From Candidatus Gastranaerophilales bacterium (GTDB taxonomy: Bacteria; Cyanobacteriota; Vampirovibrionia; Gastranaerophilales; JANQFW01): a DNA stretch of 59,780 nucleotides. Every line of letters starts with the position of its first letter. Position 1 is the first letter of the stretch. The stretch spans positions 1 through 59,780 of the forward strand of contig JANQFW010000098.1 of assembly GCA_028277625.1 (NCBI GenBank). Reading direction: 5' to 3'. A program made the position numbers and the translations under genes. The notes beneath the pieces were generated by a model. It was not told where the DNA came from. It did no database searches and was given only the letters and a program-made list of their open reading frames with translations. Shown here one piece after another: positions 8,816 through 17,934 of the stretch.

Positions 8816-10906
8816 CTACTCATCATATTCGCTTTCTCCGATTGTATCAACTGCTTCCACTCTTATATCAGTAATAAGTTCACTATAAGAAAGCACAACT
8901 ATAGTAGGAATATGTCTTTCTAGTAATTGATACAAAGGTAGCCTTATCCTTGGTGAGCATAAAACAACAGGCTGAATACCCAAACGCTGATGTACCCGCA
9001 TTAAAGTTCCAGCAGCCATTTCAATAAGTTCCTGTACCTGTAGCGGATTTAAAAGGAACATAGTTCCAAGCTCTGTTCTCTGACAAGAATCATCAAGATT
9101 TTTCTCCCATTCAGAAGATAATGTTATAGCATACAAAACTTTATCTGGCGTAGCATTAGCAAGACATATCTGTCTACCTAATGCAGATCGCAGTCTTTCA
9201 GAAAGAATATCAGGTTCTTTAGAAAATCTTGCATAATCGCACAATCGCTCAAATATAAAGATAATATCTTTAATTGAAACACGTTCTTTAACAAGGTTCA
9301 CAAATATCTTACGCAAGTCGCTTGTGGAAATAATAGCCGGTACAAGGTCATTAACAAGTGTTGGATCCTGACTCTTAACCAATTCCATAAGTTTAAGCAC
9401 ATCAGTTTTTGTCATGACCTCATCTACATACTTACGCACTATTTCTTGCAGGTGAGTAATAATAGTATCTGTAGCATCAACATAAGTAAAATTATCTTCT
9501 TGACTTATATGCTCTGGCCTTATCCAGTATGCCCTATATTGGAAAGTTGGCTCTACACCTACTTCCGTATCTTCGGGTACAGGCCTTCCTGTTGCATCCC
9601 ACTGATCAGCAATAACTAAATATCTGTCAGGATATACAACACCCTGAGCTACAGGATTACCCCTAATTGCAAGTAAATACTCAACATCAGCAAGTGCTGT
9701 ACTATCCATAATTCTAATATTAGGGATGATATAACCAAGGTCATCAGTCATTCTTTGACGCAACGAAGCAATTTTAGCCAACAATTGGCCTTCTTGTTCA
9801 GGGTCAGCAATTGCTAATAAGCCTCCTCCCACTTGCAAACTCAAAATATCAACGCCCAAACGCTCATACATTCGATTAGGATTGACTAACTCTTGCATAT
9901 TTTGCTTAACATGCTCTAGTTCACCCATTTGCTGGTGCACATCATTAGTTACAAATACAGAAGTAACAGCAACGCCTAATACAATAGCAAACAAAAGAAA
10001 TGGCCAACCTGGTAAAGGAATACCAAAAAGCGTACTGATAAAGATTACAGACAAAATAACAATAGAGAATATTATCCCGTATGGTTTAGCCAAAATCTGT
10101 CCCATAAGATCTTCTGCCAAACTTCGATTTGCTGCGGTAGTACGCGTCATTGTTATACCGCAAGATACAGCCATTAGTAATGATGGAAGTTGAGCAGATA
10201 ATCCATCACCAATTGTTAATATTGTATATTTAGCAACTGCCTCTTCAGGCTGCAAGCCTTTCATCATAATACCAATTGCTAATCCACCAATGATATTAAT
10301 AACAGTAATAATAATACCTGCTATTGTATCCCCTTTTACGAATTTCATCGCACCATCCATAGAACCTAATAAGCTAGATTCCCTGGTTAAATCTTCACGC
10401 TTTTGAATTGCTTCTTCCGGGGAAATAAGGCCAGCGTTAAAGTCAGCATCAATAGTCATTTGCTTACCCGGCATCGCATCCAATGCAAATCTGGCAGACA
10501 CCTCGGCTATACGCTCAGAACCTTTGGTAATAACCAAAAACTGTACAAGGGTAAGAATAAGAAATATTACAAAACCAACAACCATGTTACCACCGGTAAC
10601 AAACTCTCCAAATGCTTCAACAGCTTCACCGGCTTCACCGTTTGCTAAAATAGATCTTGTTGAAGCAATTGATATACAAAGCCTAAACATGGTTCCAATA
10701 AGAATAATAGAAGGAAATGCCGCAAGATCAAGAGGTTTTTCTACATACAAAGATAACATTGTAAGAACGATACCAATAGTCAAATTCAAACATATTGACA
10801 GATCAATAAATGGTGTTGGCAACTCTACTATAATAATGATAATTAAGGCAAAAACAAATAAGCCTAAAATTATCTCATTAACTATACTACCTTGTCCACC
10901 CATCAT
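8816..10906 (-). CDS. flhA: Flagellar export gate protein FlhA
   Basis: The nonameric membrane component of the flagellar type III export gate. The N-terminal half (about 1-320) holds seven or eight membrane helices and the FHIPEP signature region (RFALDAMPGKQMTIDADF near residue 140). The C-terminal half is the cytoplasmic ring that docks FliI, FliH and chaperone-substrate complexes. The 696-residue length is normal. The product starts MMGGQGS; either Met could be the true start. It is 19 bases after fliH. The other gate genes (fliP, fliQ, fliR, flhB) are not in the window. Confidence 0.97.
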   Translation of the reverse strand: MMGGQGSIVNEIILGLFVFALIIIIIVELPTPFIDLSICLNLTIGIVLTMLSLYVEKPLDLAAFPSIILIGTMFRLCISIASTRSILANGEAGEAVEAFGEFVTGGNMVVGFVIFLILTLVQFLVITKGSERIAEVSARFALDAMPGKQMTIDADFNAGLISPEEAIQKREDLTRESSLLGSMDGAMKFVKGDTIAGIIITVINIIGGLAIGIMMKGLQPEEAVAKYTILTIGDGLSAQLPSLLMAVSCGITMTRTTAANRSLAEDLMGQILAKPYGIIFSIVILSVIFISTLFGIPLPGWPFLLFAIVLGVAVTSVFVTNDVHQQMGELEHVKQNMQELVNPNRMYERLGVDILSLQVGGGLLAIADPEQEGQLLAKIASLRQRMTDDLGYIIPNIRIMDSTALADVEYLLAIRGNPVAQGVVYPDRYLVIADQWDATGRPVPEDTEVGVEPTFQYRAYWIRPEHISQEDNFTYVDATDTIITHLQEIVRKYVDEVMTKTDVLKLMELVKSQDPTLVNDLVPAIISTSDLRKIFVNLVKERVSIKDIIFIFERLCDYARFSKEPDILSERLRSALGRQICLANATPDKVLYAITLSSEWEKNLDDSCQRTELGTMFLLNPLQVQELIEMAAGTLMRVHQRLGIQPVVLCSPRIRLPLYQLLERHIPTIVVLSYSELITDIRVEAVDTIGESEYDE

Positions 10907-10925
10907 TGTTAGCTACTTCTCCCCC

Positions 10926-11642
10926 TTAAAGTCCCGCATCCAGTGCTTTTTTCAATACAGCTAACTGGGTTTGAAAAGATGCATCAATTATTCCGTTATT
11001 TGTTATAACAATACAACTTCCAGCATCTATTGTATTATCCGACACTACATCTATTCTAGCATTAGAGTTTCCACCGGTAAATATTTTAGGAATGTTTTCC
11101 TCAACAAGCTCTACACTTTCCGGATGTGTCTTAATGGTTATACTGCTGGCATTGCTGCCTATTTGCCTTACAAGATCATCAATTATCCTTAAAATTATTG
11201 TTTCATCGCAAGCAGCTTCTATTTTTATTACTTTTTCTGCAACCTTTAGCGCAATATCTACAATATCTTTAGATACATCTGCATAAGCCAACTCTTTTGC
11301 TCTAAAGAATTCACCCATGGCATTTTGCAGCTGGCTTATCTCATCATTAGCCTGATTCAGACCATACTCAAAGCCTTCTTTTGCTGCGTTTTCTCTTATA
11401 GAATTAGCCTCTTCATGCGCACGAGAAATGATATTTCTGTCATCTACTCTTCTGTATCCTCTTCGCCTATCTCCCCGGCGTCTTTCTTGTCGTTCTTTTA
11501 TAAGTGGCTCTTCTACCTCAGTATTTTGCACAGAGATATCTACTTTCGACTCCTCAGGAAGGACAGGTGGAGTCGAAATTGTCGCTGATTGTTTTTTTTC
11601 AGGTGCAGATATTTTTTTCTTTTTTGTTCTTTTTATTATCAT
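10926..11642 (-). CDS. fliH: Flagellar assembly protein FliH
   Basis: Stalk and regulator of FliI, which it binds as a dimer. It has 238 residues: a very basic, variable N-terminus (KRTKKKK, then ERRRGDRRRGYRR around residues 55-65), a coiled-coil stretch (about 75-130) and a C-terminal FliH/YscL-type domain (about 130-238, with KVAEKVIKIEAACDETIIL and DAGSCIVITNNGIIDAS). The assignment rests on the C-terminal domain and the place between the fliG-like gene and flhA/fliI. The poly-basic segment before the coiled coil is unusual. Confidence 0.85.
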   Translation of the reverse strand: MIIKRTKKKKISAPEKKQSATISTPPVLPEESKVDISVQNTEVEEPLIKERQERRRGDRRRGYRRVDDRNIISRAHEEANSIRENAAKEGFEYGLNQANDEISQLQNAMGEFFRAKELAYADVSKDIVDIALKVAEKVIKIEAACDETIILRIIDDLVRQIGSNASSITIKTHPESVELVEENIPKIFTGGNSNARIDVVSDNTIDAGSCIVITNNGIIDASFQTQLAVLKKALDAGL

Positions 11643-11655
11643 TCTTTATGCTGCT

Positions 11656-12612
11656 CTAATTAAATTTAAGCGAGAGGTACTCATATATTATTTTACTTAA
11701 ATTTTTTGAAATTGGCATATTATTAACATCTGATGAAAAACATTGGACCAGATATTCTCTTATAAGTGGTCTTTCGTACTTTGTCAAACTTAATATTTTG
11801 TTAGGCTTAATCCGAGCTGAAAGCATCATTATCATTTGAGTATAATCTATACTGTCAGGATCAGGCTGTACATTTAAGCTTCGCTTAAAGTCCTCAAGCT
11901 CGATAGCTACAAGACCTGGATCAAGTTGACTTTCAAGTCCCGGCATATTCATAAAATCTAATATTTGATCAACATCAGGTTGGGGCATGCCAGCTAAAAT
12001 ACCCTGAACAGTCTTTTTATCCATGCTTTTTAATAATATAGATATAGCAGCAAGTTTAAAAGCTTTTTTTTGTTGTTCTTCAGTTGGAGGAGGTGCATTA
12101 GCAGCAGCTTCATCAGCCATCTCTTGAGAGACTTGCGCCACATTAGATTGAGATAATATATGCTCTACATCTTGTTCTTTCAACTGTCCGGCTTGAACAA
12201 GTTGCATTATAGACTCTTTATAAATTCTATCAACTTGGGCTTCAATCGCTGGTGCAACTTGCTCAGGAGGAATATTTTCCATAATAGCTTTTTTAGCAGA
12301 TTCAAAAACCACAAAAGCAACTTGCTGTATAATTTGATCCCAAAGCTCTGGGGGCAAATTAGACCTGATTATATCTATGCACTTATGAAACGTCCATTCT
12401 CCAATATACTGAACAATTGTAGTTGCTTGGTCCGCATTTATTTGCAAATTGGGGTCCTGCTCCAATGAGCCCCCAGCCATCTCACAGAAACTATGAAGCT
12501 TACTTATAGTATAATTCTTACAGTCATCGTTAAAATCCTGTGGCAGGTACTCACCAGCCTGCTGTGCCAGATTTTGTGCAAAAGCTTGCGAATCAAACCC
12601 TTCTATAGGCAT
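11656..12612 (-). CDS. fliG: Divergent FliG-like flagellar switch protein
   Basis: The gene occupies the usual fliG position between fliF and fliH, and its 318-residue length is close to FliG (about 330-340). Only part resembles FliG: residues about 185-245 (KLAAISILLKSMDKKTVQGI and the following helices) read like a FliG N-terminal-type armadillo segment, but they lie in the second half. The first half, all helical, and the last 60 residues do not show the usual torque-helix pattern of charged residues. It is therefore either a strongly diverged or rearranged FliG or a different helical adaptor that replaces it. A short linker (AANAPPPTEEQQ) separates the halves. The symbol is given mainly on context. 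Confidence 0.55.
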   Translation of the reverse strand: MPIEGFDSQAFAQNLAQQAGEYLPQDFNDDCKNYTISKLHSFCEMAGGSLEQDPNLQINADQATTIVQYIGEWTFHKCIDIIRSNLPPELWDQIIQQVAFVVFESAKKAIMENIPPEQVAPAIEAQVDRIYKESIMQLVQAGQLKEQDVEHILSQSNVAQVSQEMADEAAANAPPPTEEQQKKAFKLAAISILLKSMDKKTVQGILAGMPQPDVDQILDFMNMPGLESQLDPGLVAIELEDFKRSLNVQPDPDSIDYTQMIMMLSARIKPNKILSLTKYERPLIREYLVQCFSSDVNNMPISKNLSKIIYEYLSLKFN

Positions 12613-12627
12613 ATATATCCCCTAAAT

Positions 12628-14277
12628 CTACTTGCTTTCTATCCAATTCTTAAGTTGTAAAGCAACTTCACTTTGGTTATTTGAAGTTTCTATTGTTTTT
12701 TTAATTTCCGAGATAGTATCGTTAACTTGCGGCAAGGCTGGCTGAGACTGCTGTAACGGCACTGCCTCGACTTGCTGTCTTAGTTGATTTTGCATTTCTT
12801 GAAGCTTTGCAGCTCTTTCGTTTGCTTCTTGTAGCTGATTATTTTGCTGTTGAGTCTGCTGCATAAGTTGATCAATTTCTCTTTGATGCTGTGCTGCAAT
12901 TCTTCTTGCTCTACCTGCAATAACAAATAGACCTATCAATAAGCCTACCCCCAATAGCACGGCAACTGTCCACCAAGGATTACCAGAGCTCTCCGGTTCC
13001 GGCATCTGATTACCTCTTTCGGATGCCAACAAAGGCGGGGCAATATTAGCCAATGCAATTTCAACATTTTCCGCTCTAGCCTTAGGGCTTGCACTCATTG
13101 CTATTAACCCTTTTAATTCAGCCATAGATATATTAGGAGGAAAAGCACTTTTGTGAATAGTAACAGCTATAGATATTTCTTCGAGCATACCTGGCATAAA
13201 TGTTTCTGCAAACTGTGTTTTGCCTAAACCATATTTATATTCAATAGCCGAGCGAGAATATCTTCTTTTTTGTGCGGAATCTGGAGCCATAGGTAATCCA
13301 CCAGGCAAATAAGAACTCACCGCAGATGATAGGCGATTCTTGTCGTGAGACTGATCACCCAAGCCTTCTGAAAACTGTTGTTTATTTGCAATTGCAGAGT
13401 CTTTTGGGTTATAAACAATTCTGTTTTTCTCCAAAGGAACTTCTCTTAAGTAGGTGCTGACAGTTACAACATAATTCCCCTTGCCTAACAACTTATTAAG
13501 TTGCATCATAACTTTATTTTTCATGTACCTGTCATTTTCTTGCAAAAGCTCCATTCTATCGTCAGAATGGTCAAGAATACTATTATAAACATTACCGTTA
13601 GTATCGGTAATAGAAATATGCTCAGCCTTCAATCCTTCAACACTACCTAACAATAAATTTTTGATAGCTCTTACTTTATCTCTAGGCAGCTTATCAGATT
13701 CCCTTTCATCGCCTGGAGCTGGCATTACCAGCTGTACGGTTGCAGTTCTTGGCTTTTTGTCAGACCTAAAAAAAGCATTTTTAGGTATAGATACAAAAAC
13801 AGTAGCATCCTGAATTGGTGGAATTTTTTTAATTAATCTGGTCAATTCACCATTAATTGCTCTAGCAAGGCGTATCCTTTTATCTTCTCTGGTTGAAGTA
13901 AAGTCACCTTTATCAAATATTTCAAGCCCAATATTTTTATCCATTAAGCCACTTTGAACTATCGCAATAATAGCTCTATCTCTTTCAGATTTTTTATATT
14001 TATTCAGCTTTAATATTACTTTTGAGCCTTCAGTTTCTTGAACAACATTAGTTATTCCTACGCGTGCAAGATGAGCTTGCACTTCCATAGCTTGCCCTGG
14101 ATTAGATGTAGTTATTAGAGTAAAAGGATCTTTTTCAATCGGCTCTTCTTTTACTGCATTTCCTTTGCTTCCACCGCCTGCAACAGCCATAAAAATAACC
14201 AAGGCAATTATTAGAACAACTACGCCAATTATTCCGAATAAAACTGCTCTATTTTGTAGCAAAGCCTTTGGATTCAT
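12628..14277 (-). CDS. fliF: Flagellar MS-ring protein FliF
   Basis: Builds the MS ring in the inner membrane, the base on which rod, switch and export gate assemble. It has 549 residues with membrane helices at about 12-32 and about 438-460, and periplasmic ring-building domains between them (KDPFTLITTSNPGQAMEVQ and following). A Gln-rich cytoplasmic coiled coil follows (about 465-505), and the last 17 residues (QSEVALQLKNWIESK) match the helix with which FliF binds FliG. Its presence argues that a functional FliG partner exists. The gene is 15 bases from the fliG-like gene. Confidence 0.95.
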   Translation of the reverse strand: MNPKALLQNRAVLFGIIGVVVLIIALVIFMAVAGGGSKGNAVKEEPIEKDPFTLITTSNPGQAMEVQAHLARVGITNVVQETEGSKVILKLNKYKKSERDRAIIAIVQSGLMDKNIGLEIFDKGDFTSTREDKRIRLARAINGELTRLIKKIPPIQDATVFVSIPKNAFFRSDKKPRTATVQLVMPAPGDERESDKLPRDKVRAIKNLLLGSVEGLKAEHISITDTNGNVYNSILDHSDDRMELLQENDRYMKNKVMMQLNKLLGKGNYVVTVSTYLREVPLEKNRIVYNPKDSAIANKQQFSEGLGDQSHDKNRLSSAVSSYLPGGLPMAPDSAQKRRYSRSAIEYKYGLGKTQFAETFMPGMLEEISIAVTIHKSAFPPNISMAELKGLIAMSASPKARAENVEIALANIAPPLLASERGNQMPEPESSGNPWWTVAVLLGVGLLIGLFVIAGRARRIAAQHQREIDQLMQQTQQQNNQLQEANERAAKLQEMQNQLRQQVEAVPLQQSQPALPQVNDTISEIKKTIETSNNQSEVALQLKNWIESK

Positions 14278-14344
14278 ATTTTTATATGCCGCTCCTATTT
14301 TTCTGAGTGTCTACCCCTATGCAGTCTTTGTACCTATTACTATT

Positions 14345-14686
14345 CTACACCTGTATTTGTAGAACTTTGTCATACGCTTGAACTACTTTTGTTATCATTT
14401 GAGTAGTTAGGTTAACACTTACTTCAGCTTTTGAAATAGCAATCATAAGATCATGTACATCTGCACCATTCCCCAAAACTACATCTTGCATTATCGCATC
14501 TGGTGCCTTAACAGTAGAGTCTAAATCTTTCAACATGCCAGACAACACTTCCTTGAACTGTGGCACTTCCGGTGAATTATTTATAGAAGGCATTCTCATA
14601 GATGCTTCAATTGATGCACTATTAGTGTACAATTTACTTTCTGCAATATCAAGGGGGAGATTTAATTTAGGTACATATTTGTGCAT
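14345..14686 (-). CDS. fliE: Flagellar hook-basal body protein FliE
   Basis: Small adaptor joining the MS ring/export gate to the rod. It has 113 residues; the C-terminal signature (EVSVNLTTQMITKVVQAYDKVLQIQV, read in two parts at residues about 88-113) is the conserved FliE end, ending in the usual QxQV-like motif. Rod proteins of this class are exported without a cleaved signal. It lies between a lytic transglycosylase gene and fliF. Confidence 0.9.
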   Translation of the reverse strand: MHKYVPKLNLPLDIAESKLYTNSASIEASMRMPSINNSPEVPQFKEVLSGMLKDLDSTVKAPDAIMQDVVLGNGADVHDLMIAISKAEVSVNLTTQMITKVVQAYDKVLQIQV

Positions 14687-14747
14687 TTTCTGCTCCTTTG
14701 TATTGATTTTGGCTAATTATATTTAATTATTGTATTTTTTATGTTCA

Positions 14748-15455
14748 TTAACGTGGGCTAAAAGGTGACTTTACATTTTGAGTTATCTTATTATGTGTCA
14801 TATCATCTTTTTTAGTAGTTAAACTCCCTTTGTCTAGGTATTCAGAAAGAATATTCTTCACATAGCCCCTTGTCTCATTAAATGGAGGAACCCCATTGTG
14901 GTTTTTAACATTAGTAGGTCCTGCATTATATGCTGCAAGCGCCAGGACTATATTGTTATTGTATTTATTCATAAGACTCTTAAGATATCTCACTCCGCCA
15001 TCTATATTTTGTTTAGGATCAAAAGGATTTTTTACACCAAGCATTTTAGCTGTTTCCGGCATAAGCTGCATCAACCCCTTTGCTCCGGCTTTTGAAACAG
15101 CATTTGTATCATATCGAGACTCTTGTTTAATAACAGCCATTACAAGCTTTGGATCAATATCATGTTTTTTTGCAACCTGATTTACAAGTGTACTGATCCC
15201 ACCCTGGGTAATCGGCTCTTGTTTTACCACTTTAAAATTAACATTTTCTGTCTTTGTCTTTTTCAATAACTCAGAAAACTCAACTTTTTGTGCTTGATCC
15301 AAACTTTTAGCAGGCTGAGCGAAAACATTCGTGCTATTAGCAGCCTGCATTGCTGCAGTATGCTCTGCAAGCATTTGCTCAATCTTTGATGCTCTGCTCA
15401 TTGCGCTGTTAACACCACTTGTGCTTAAAAGATTATTTATCCCACTGCTAAACAA
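14748..15455 (-). CDS. Flagellar operon lytic transglycosylase (SLT domain)
   Basis: A 235-residue protein with a Slt70/goose-lysozyme-type domain at about 85-200: the catalytic Glu lies in VIKQESRYD, followed by [14 protein letters not shown] and [15 protein letters not shown], the three classic SLT motifs. It cleaves peptidoglycan and, from its place between flgC and fliE, probably opens the wall for the growing rod, the job done by FlgJ in enterobacteria. No Sec signal peptide is seen, so export through the flagellar apparatus is plausible. The first 80 residues are low-complexity and helical. Confidence 0.9.
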   Translation of the reverse strand: MFSSGINNLLSTSGVNSAMSRASKIEQMLAEHTAAMQAANSTNVFAQPAKSLDQAQKVEFSELLKKTKTENVNFKVVKQEPITQGGISTLVNQVAKKHDIDPKLVMAVIKQESRYDTNAVSKAGAKGLMQLMPETAKMLGVKNPFDPKQNIDGGVRYLKSLMNKYNNNIVLALAAYNAGPTNVKNHNGVPPFNETRGYVKNILSEYLDKGSLTTKKDDMTHNKITQNVKSPFSPR

Positions 15456-15461
15456 GTTTTA

Positions 15462-15908
15462 TTAACCCTTTCCTATTTCCGCTGCTTTTTGTGTCATAGC
15501 CTTAGTTATTGTTACTACAGCCATACTTGCCTCATAAGCCCTTGAAGTCTTATGTGCATCCGCAATATCAACCATAGGTTGAACGTTTGATATACGAACG
15601 TATCCGTACTCATCAGCATCAGGATGCCCTGGCTTATAAATCCTGTCAGATTCAGTAGGATCCTCAACTACTCCACCAAATGTAACCCCTCCTGTAATAT
15701 GGGGCAATGCTCCCATTTTAAAAACATTATCTTTTACTCTACTAAGCATACCCTCAAAGGATACGTCATCTTTAGAATACAAAACAGGTATTTTCCTAAC
15801 ATAATTTGGTGTATCAATATTGGCAATATTCTTTGCATGGACATCCATCCTTAGTGCATGCGTATGTAGACCTGATGCACCTATATTTAATGTGTCTATC
15901 AAAGTCAT
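15462..15908 (-). CDS. flgC: Flagellar proximal rod protein FlgC
   Basis: A 148-residue rod protein. The N-terminal signature (SGLHTHALRMDVHAKNIAN, then NIDTPNYVRK) and the C-terminal helix (AHKTSRAYEASMAVVTITKA) are those of FlgC, and the middle ends with YVRISNVQPMVDIADA. It directly follows flgB, as is usual, and is exported by the flagellar type III system without a cleaved signal. Confidence 0.95.
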   Translation of the reverse strand: MTLIDTLNIGASGLHTHALRMDVHAKNIANIDTPNYVRKIPVLYSKDDVSFEGMLSRVKDNVFKMGALPHITGGVTFGGVVEDPTESDRIYKPGHPDADEYGYVRISNVQPMVDIADAHKTSRAYEASMAVVTITKAMTQKAAEIGKG

Positions 15909-15926
15909 AGTATAATCTTACCTTCC

Positions 15927-16274
15927 TTACTTGCCTACTTGCGCGATTTGTTTCATTTCTTGTATCAAAGCGCTCATTCTACGTGTAGCCAGTGAGTAAA
16001 GTATTGAATTTTGCTGCATCGCAATAAGCTCTTCAGGTATGTGGACTGGGCCACCTTGATCTTTCATCACAGGAGACGCTCCAAACTTTACTGACAACTT
16101 AGTTTCTAATGGACTATTTGAAAGCCCCAGATGTTTAGCAAAGTCAACGCCACGCTTTTGGTAGTTAGGGGTATTAACGTTTGTGATGTTAACACCATGT
16201 GCCTGCTGTTTTTTTGAGATTAAATCAAGTATTAAATTTGTTTTTTCTATCGAATGATGCGGAGAATAGCCCAT
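15927..16274 (-). CDS. flgB: Flagellar proximal rod protein FlgB
   Basis: A 115-residue rod protein, near the low end of the family size. The motif NITNVNTPNYQKRGVDF (about 33-50) is the conserved rod-protein segment, and the C-terminal helix (EELIAMQQNSILYSLATRRM) is typical of FlgB. It is 18 bases before flgC. Confidence 0.93.
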   Translation of the reverse strand: MGYSPHHSIEKTNLILDLISKKQQAHGVNITNVNTPNYQKRGVDFAKHLGLSNSPLETKLSVKFGASPVMKDQGGPVHIPEELIAMQQNSILYSLATRRMSALIQEMKQIAQVGK

Positions 16275-16328
16275 AGTATTTAAACCTTATATTTGTAATT
16301 TTATAACTAATTAACTAATTTGCTAAAT

Positions 16329-17045
16329 TTATTGTTTCAAGTTTATACTCTGCCTATAAATTTCGTCACAAAATTTAAGTAGCTTGGTAGAGGCAATCAA
16401 ACTTCCATTTAGCCTTAATGTATCATTGATATTATCTATCATATTTACGTTTGATCTTTCTAACATGCCCTGTCTTATTGAAGTATGATCTGTAACCAAA
16501 GTAGCAGGCCCGGACTCTTGGGTAGGTACTACTTTATTTTTTGGCAGTTCCTTTAAGCCTTCGTAGTTTCTAAACTTAACTATAGGTATTTTACCTATTT
16601 TTGTTGGATAAGATGTTTCTTGATCTGTAAATACACTTACTGTACCGTCTCTAAATATTTGTATTCGCTCATAATGATCAGGCAGCTTGATGCCATCACC
16701 AACCACATGTCCATCTCTGGTACAAATGTATCCATTTGCATTTATTTCTAAAGTACCTTCTCTGGTGTAAGAAACTTCTCCATCTTTCCCAGTAACAGGA
16801 ATAAATCCATGACCATCAATCGCAATATTCAATTCACCTTCGGCTTTATAAAGCGTACCTTGAGAATAGTCAACTCTGGTTGTAGATTCAAGGTAACCAT
16901 TTTCTTTCATATAATGCTCAAAGCGCTTGCTCTTGTAGCTCCAGTTATTAATATTAGCAACATTCGTTGAAATATTAATAAGCGCATCAAGCTGCTTATC
17001 AACATTATTAACAGTTCTAGATATAATTCCTTGAAATTGTGTCAT
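16329..17045 (-). CDS. flgG: Flagellar rod protein of the FlgF/FlgG family
   Basis: A 238-residue axial protein. It has a rod-type N-terminus (ISTNVANINNWSYKSKRF at about 27-44), the hook/rod core (YSQGTLYKAEGELNIAIDGHGFIPVT, then VSYTREGTLEINANGYICTRDGHVV) and a C-terminal helix beginning ERSNVNMIDNIND. The core is closest to FlgG/FlgF; with two such genes side by side, one is likely FlgF and the other FlgG, and I cannot decide firmly. The VDYSQGTL segment is FlgG-like. It lies 20 bases after the paralogue that begins at 17761. Confidence 0.8.
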   Translation of the reverse strand: MTQFQGIISRTVNNVDKQLDALINISTNVANINNWSYKSKRFEHYMKENGYLESTTRVDYSQGTLYKAEGELNIAIDGHGFIPVTGKDGEVSYTREGTLEINANGYICTRDGHVVGDGIKLPDHYERIQIFRDGTVSVFTDQETSYPTKIGKIPIVKFRNYEGLKELPKNKVVPTQESGPATLVTDHTSIRQGMLERSNVNMIDNINDTLRLNGSLIASTKLLKFCDEIYRQSINLKQ

Positions 17046-17065
17046 ATACTTATCCTTATGCTAAA

Positions 17066-17761
17066 TTACGGGCGACCAAGCTCTTGTATTGTTTTTGACA
17101 GCTTGTCATTTTGCACGATAAATAACTGCCTATTTGCCTCAAAATTTCTTCTTAAGGGTGCCAAACTCATTACTTCAGTATTCAAACGAACATTAGAATC
17201 TTCAGTGTACCCTTGCCTTACATCCACATCTTTTATATAAGACCCATCGTTAGAAACAACAGACAATCTTCCATAATTAAAATACTTGCCTGTCTCAGGA
17301 TCCAAATAAGTCATATCACCGTCATGACTAACTTTGATCTTCTTTAAATCCTGTGGTACATTTTTCAACTTCATAGGATCTCCGCCTATGCTCATAACCT
17401 TGTGCCCATCCAAAGTTAAAAGATTTCCATCCTTATCCAGCTTAAACCTACCATCTCTGGTAAGCTTTACCCCGTAAGGCGTTTTATACTGAAAGTATCC
17501 CTCACATGCCAGGGCCAAATCCAAAGGATTAGCTGTAGAGCGAATTCTGCCAATGGATGTATCTTTAGCTTCCGAATAACCATGTACACCAATTACTTCG
17601 GAAAAAGATGAAACTACTGGAACTAATCTTTGATAGCCAACCTTACCAAAGCCTAAAACATTTGCGTTTGCGGTTTTGATTAAGGCTTGTTGCAGATGCA
17701 TAGCCCTTATACTGGTACTTATGCCTTCTTCATCAAAGATTATTCCGCCATAAACTTTCAT
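17066..17761 (-). CDS. flgF: Second FlgF/FlgG-type flagellar rod protein, divergent N-terminus
   Basis: A 231-residue rod-family protein, first gene of the flagellar operon. The core reads IRSTANPLDLALACEGYFQYKTPYGVKLTRDGRFKLDKDGNLLTLDGHKV, split here by eye into the usual FlgF/FlgG strands, and the C-terminal helix holds NRQLFIVQNDKLSKTIQELGRP, a close match to FlgG/FlgF ends. The N-terminal rod signature is altered: ANANVLGFGKVGYQR stands where NNLANxxTxGYKR is expected. It may be FlgF (proximal distal-rod) or a specialised FlgG. Confidence 0.75.
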   Translation of the reverse strand: MKVYGGIIFDEEGISTSIRAMHLQQALIKTANANVLGFGKVGYQRLVPVVSSFSEVIGVHGYSEAKDTSIGRIRSTANPLDLALACEGYFQYKTPYGVKLTRDGRFKLDKDGNLLTLDGHKVMSIGGDPMKLKNVPQDLKKIKVSHDGDMTYLDPETGKYFNYGRLSVVSNDGSYIKDVDVRQGYTEDSNVRLNTEVMSLAPLRRNFEANRQLFIVQNDKLSKTIQELGRP

Positions 17762-17934
17762 GCAAAAATGCTCCTATCGCTTGAATAAATAGGTTACTAA
17801 ACTTTATACTAATATCATCGTCAGCAAAATTGTAAAGTTTTAATAATCTAACAAAAATACAATTTCTGAGTGAATTTAAACTAGCAAACTCTTAAATAGA
17901 TAAACTAAACGCATTATTTTAAAAGAAATATTTT

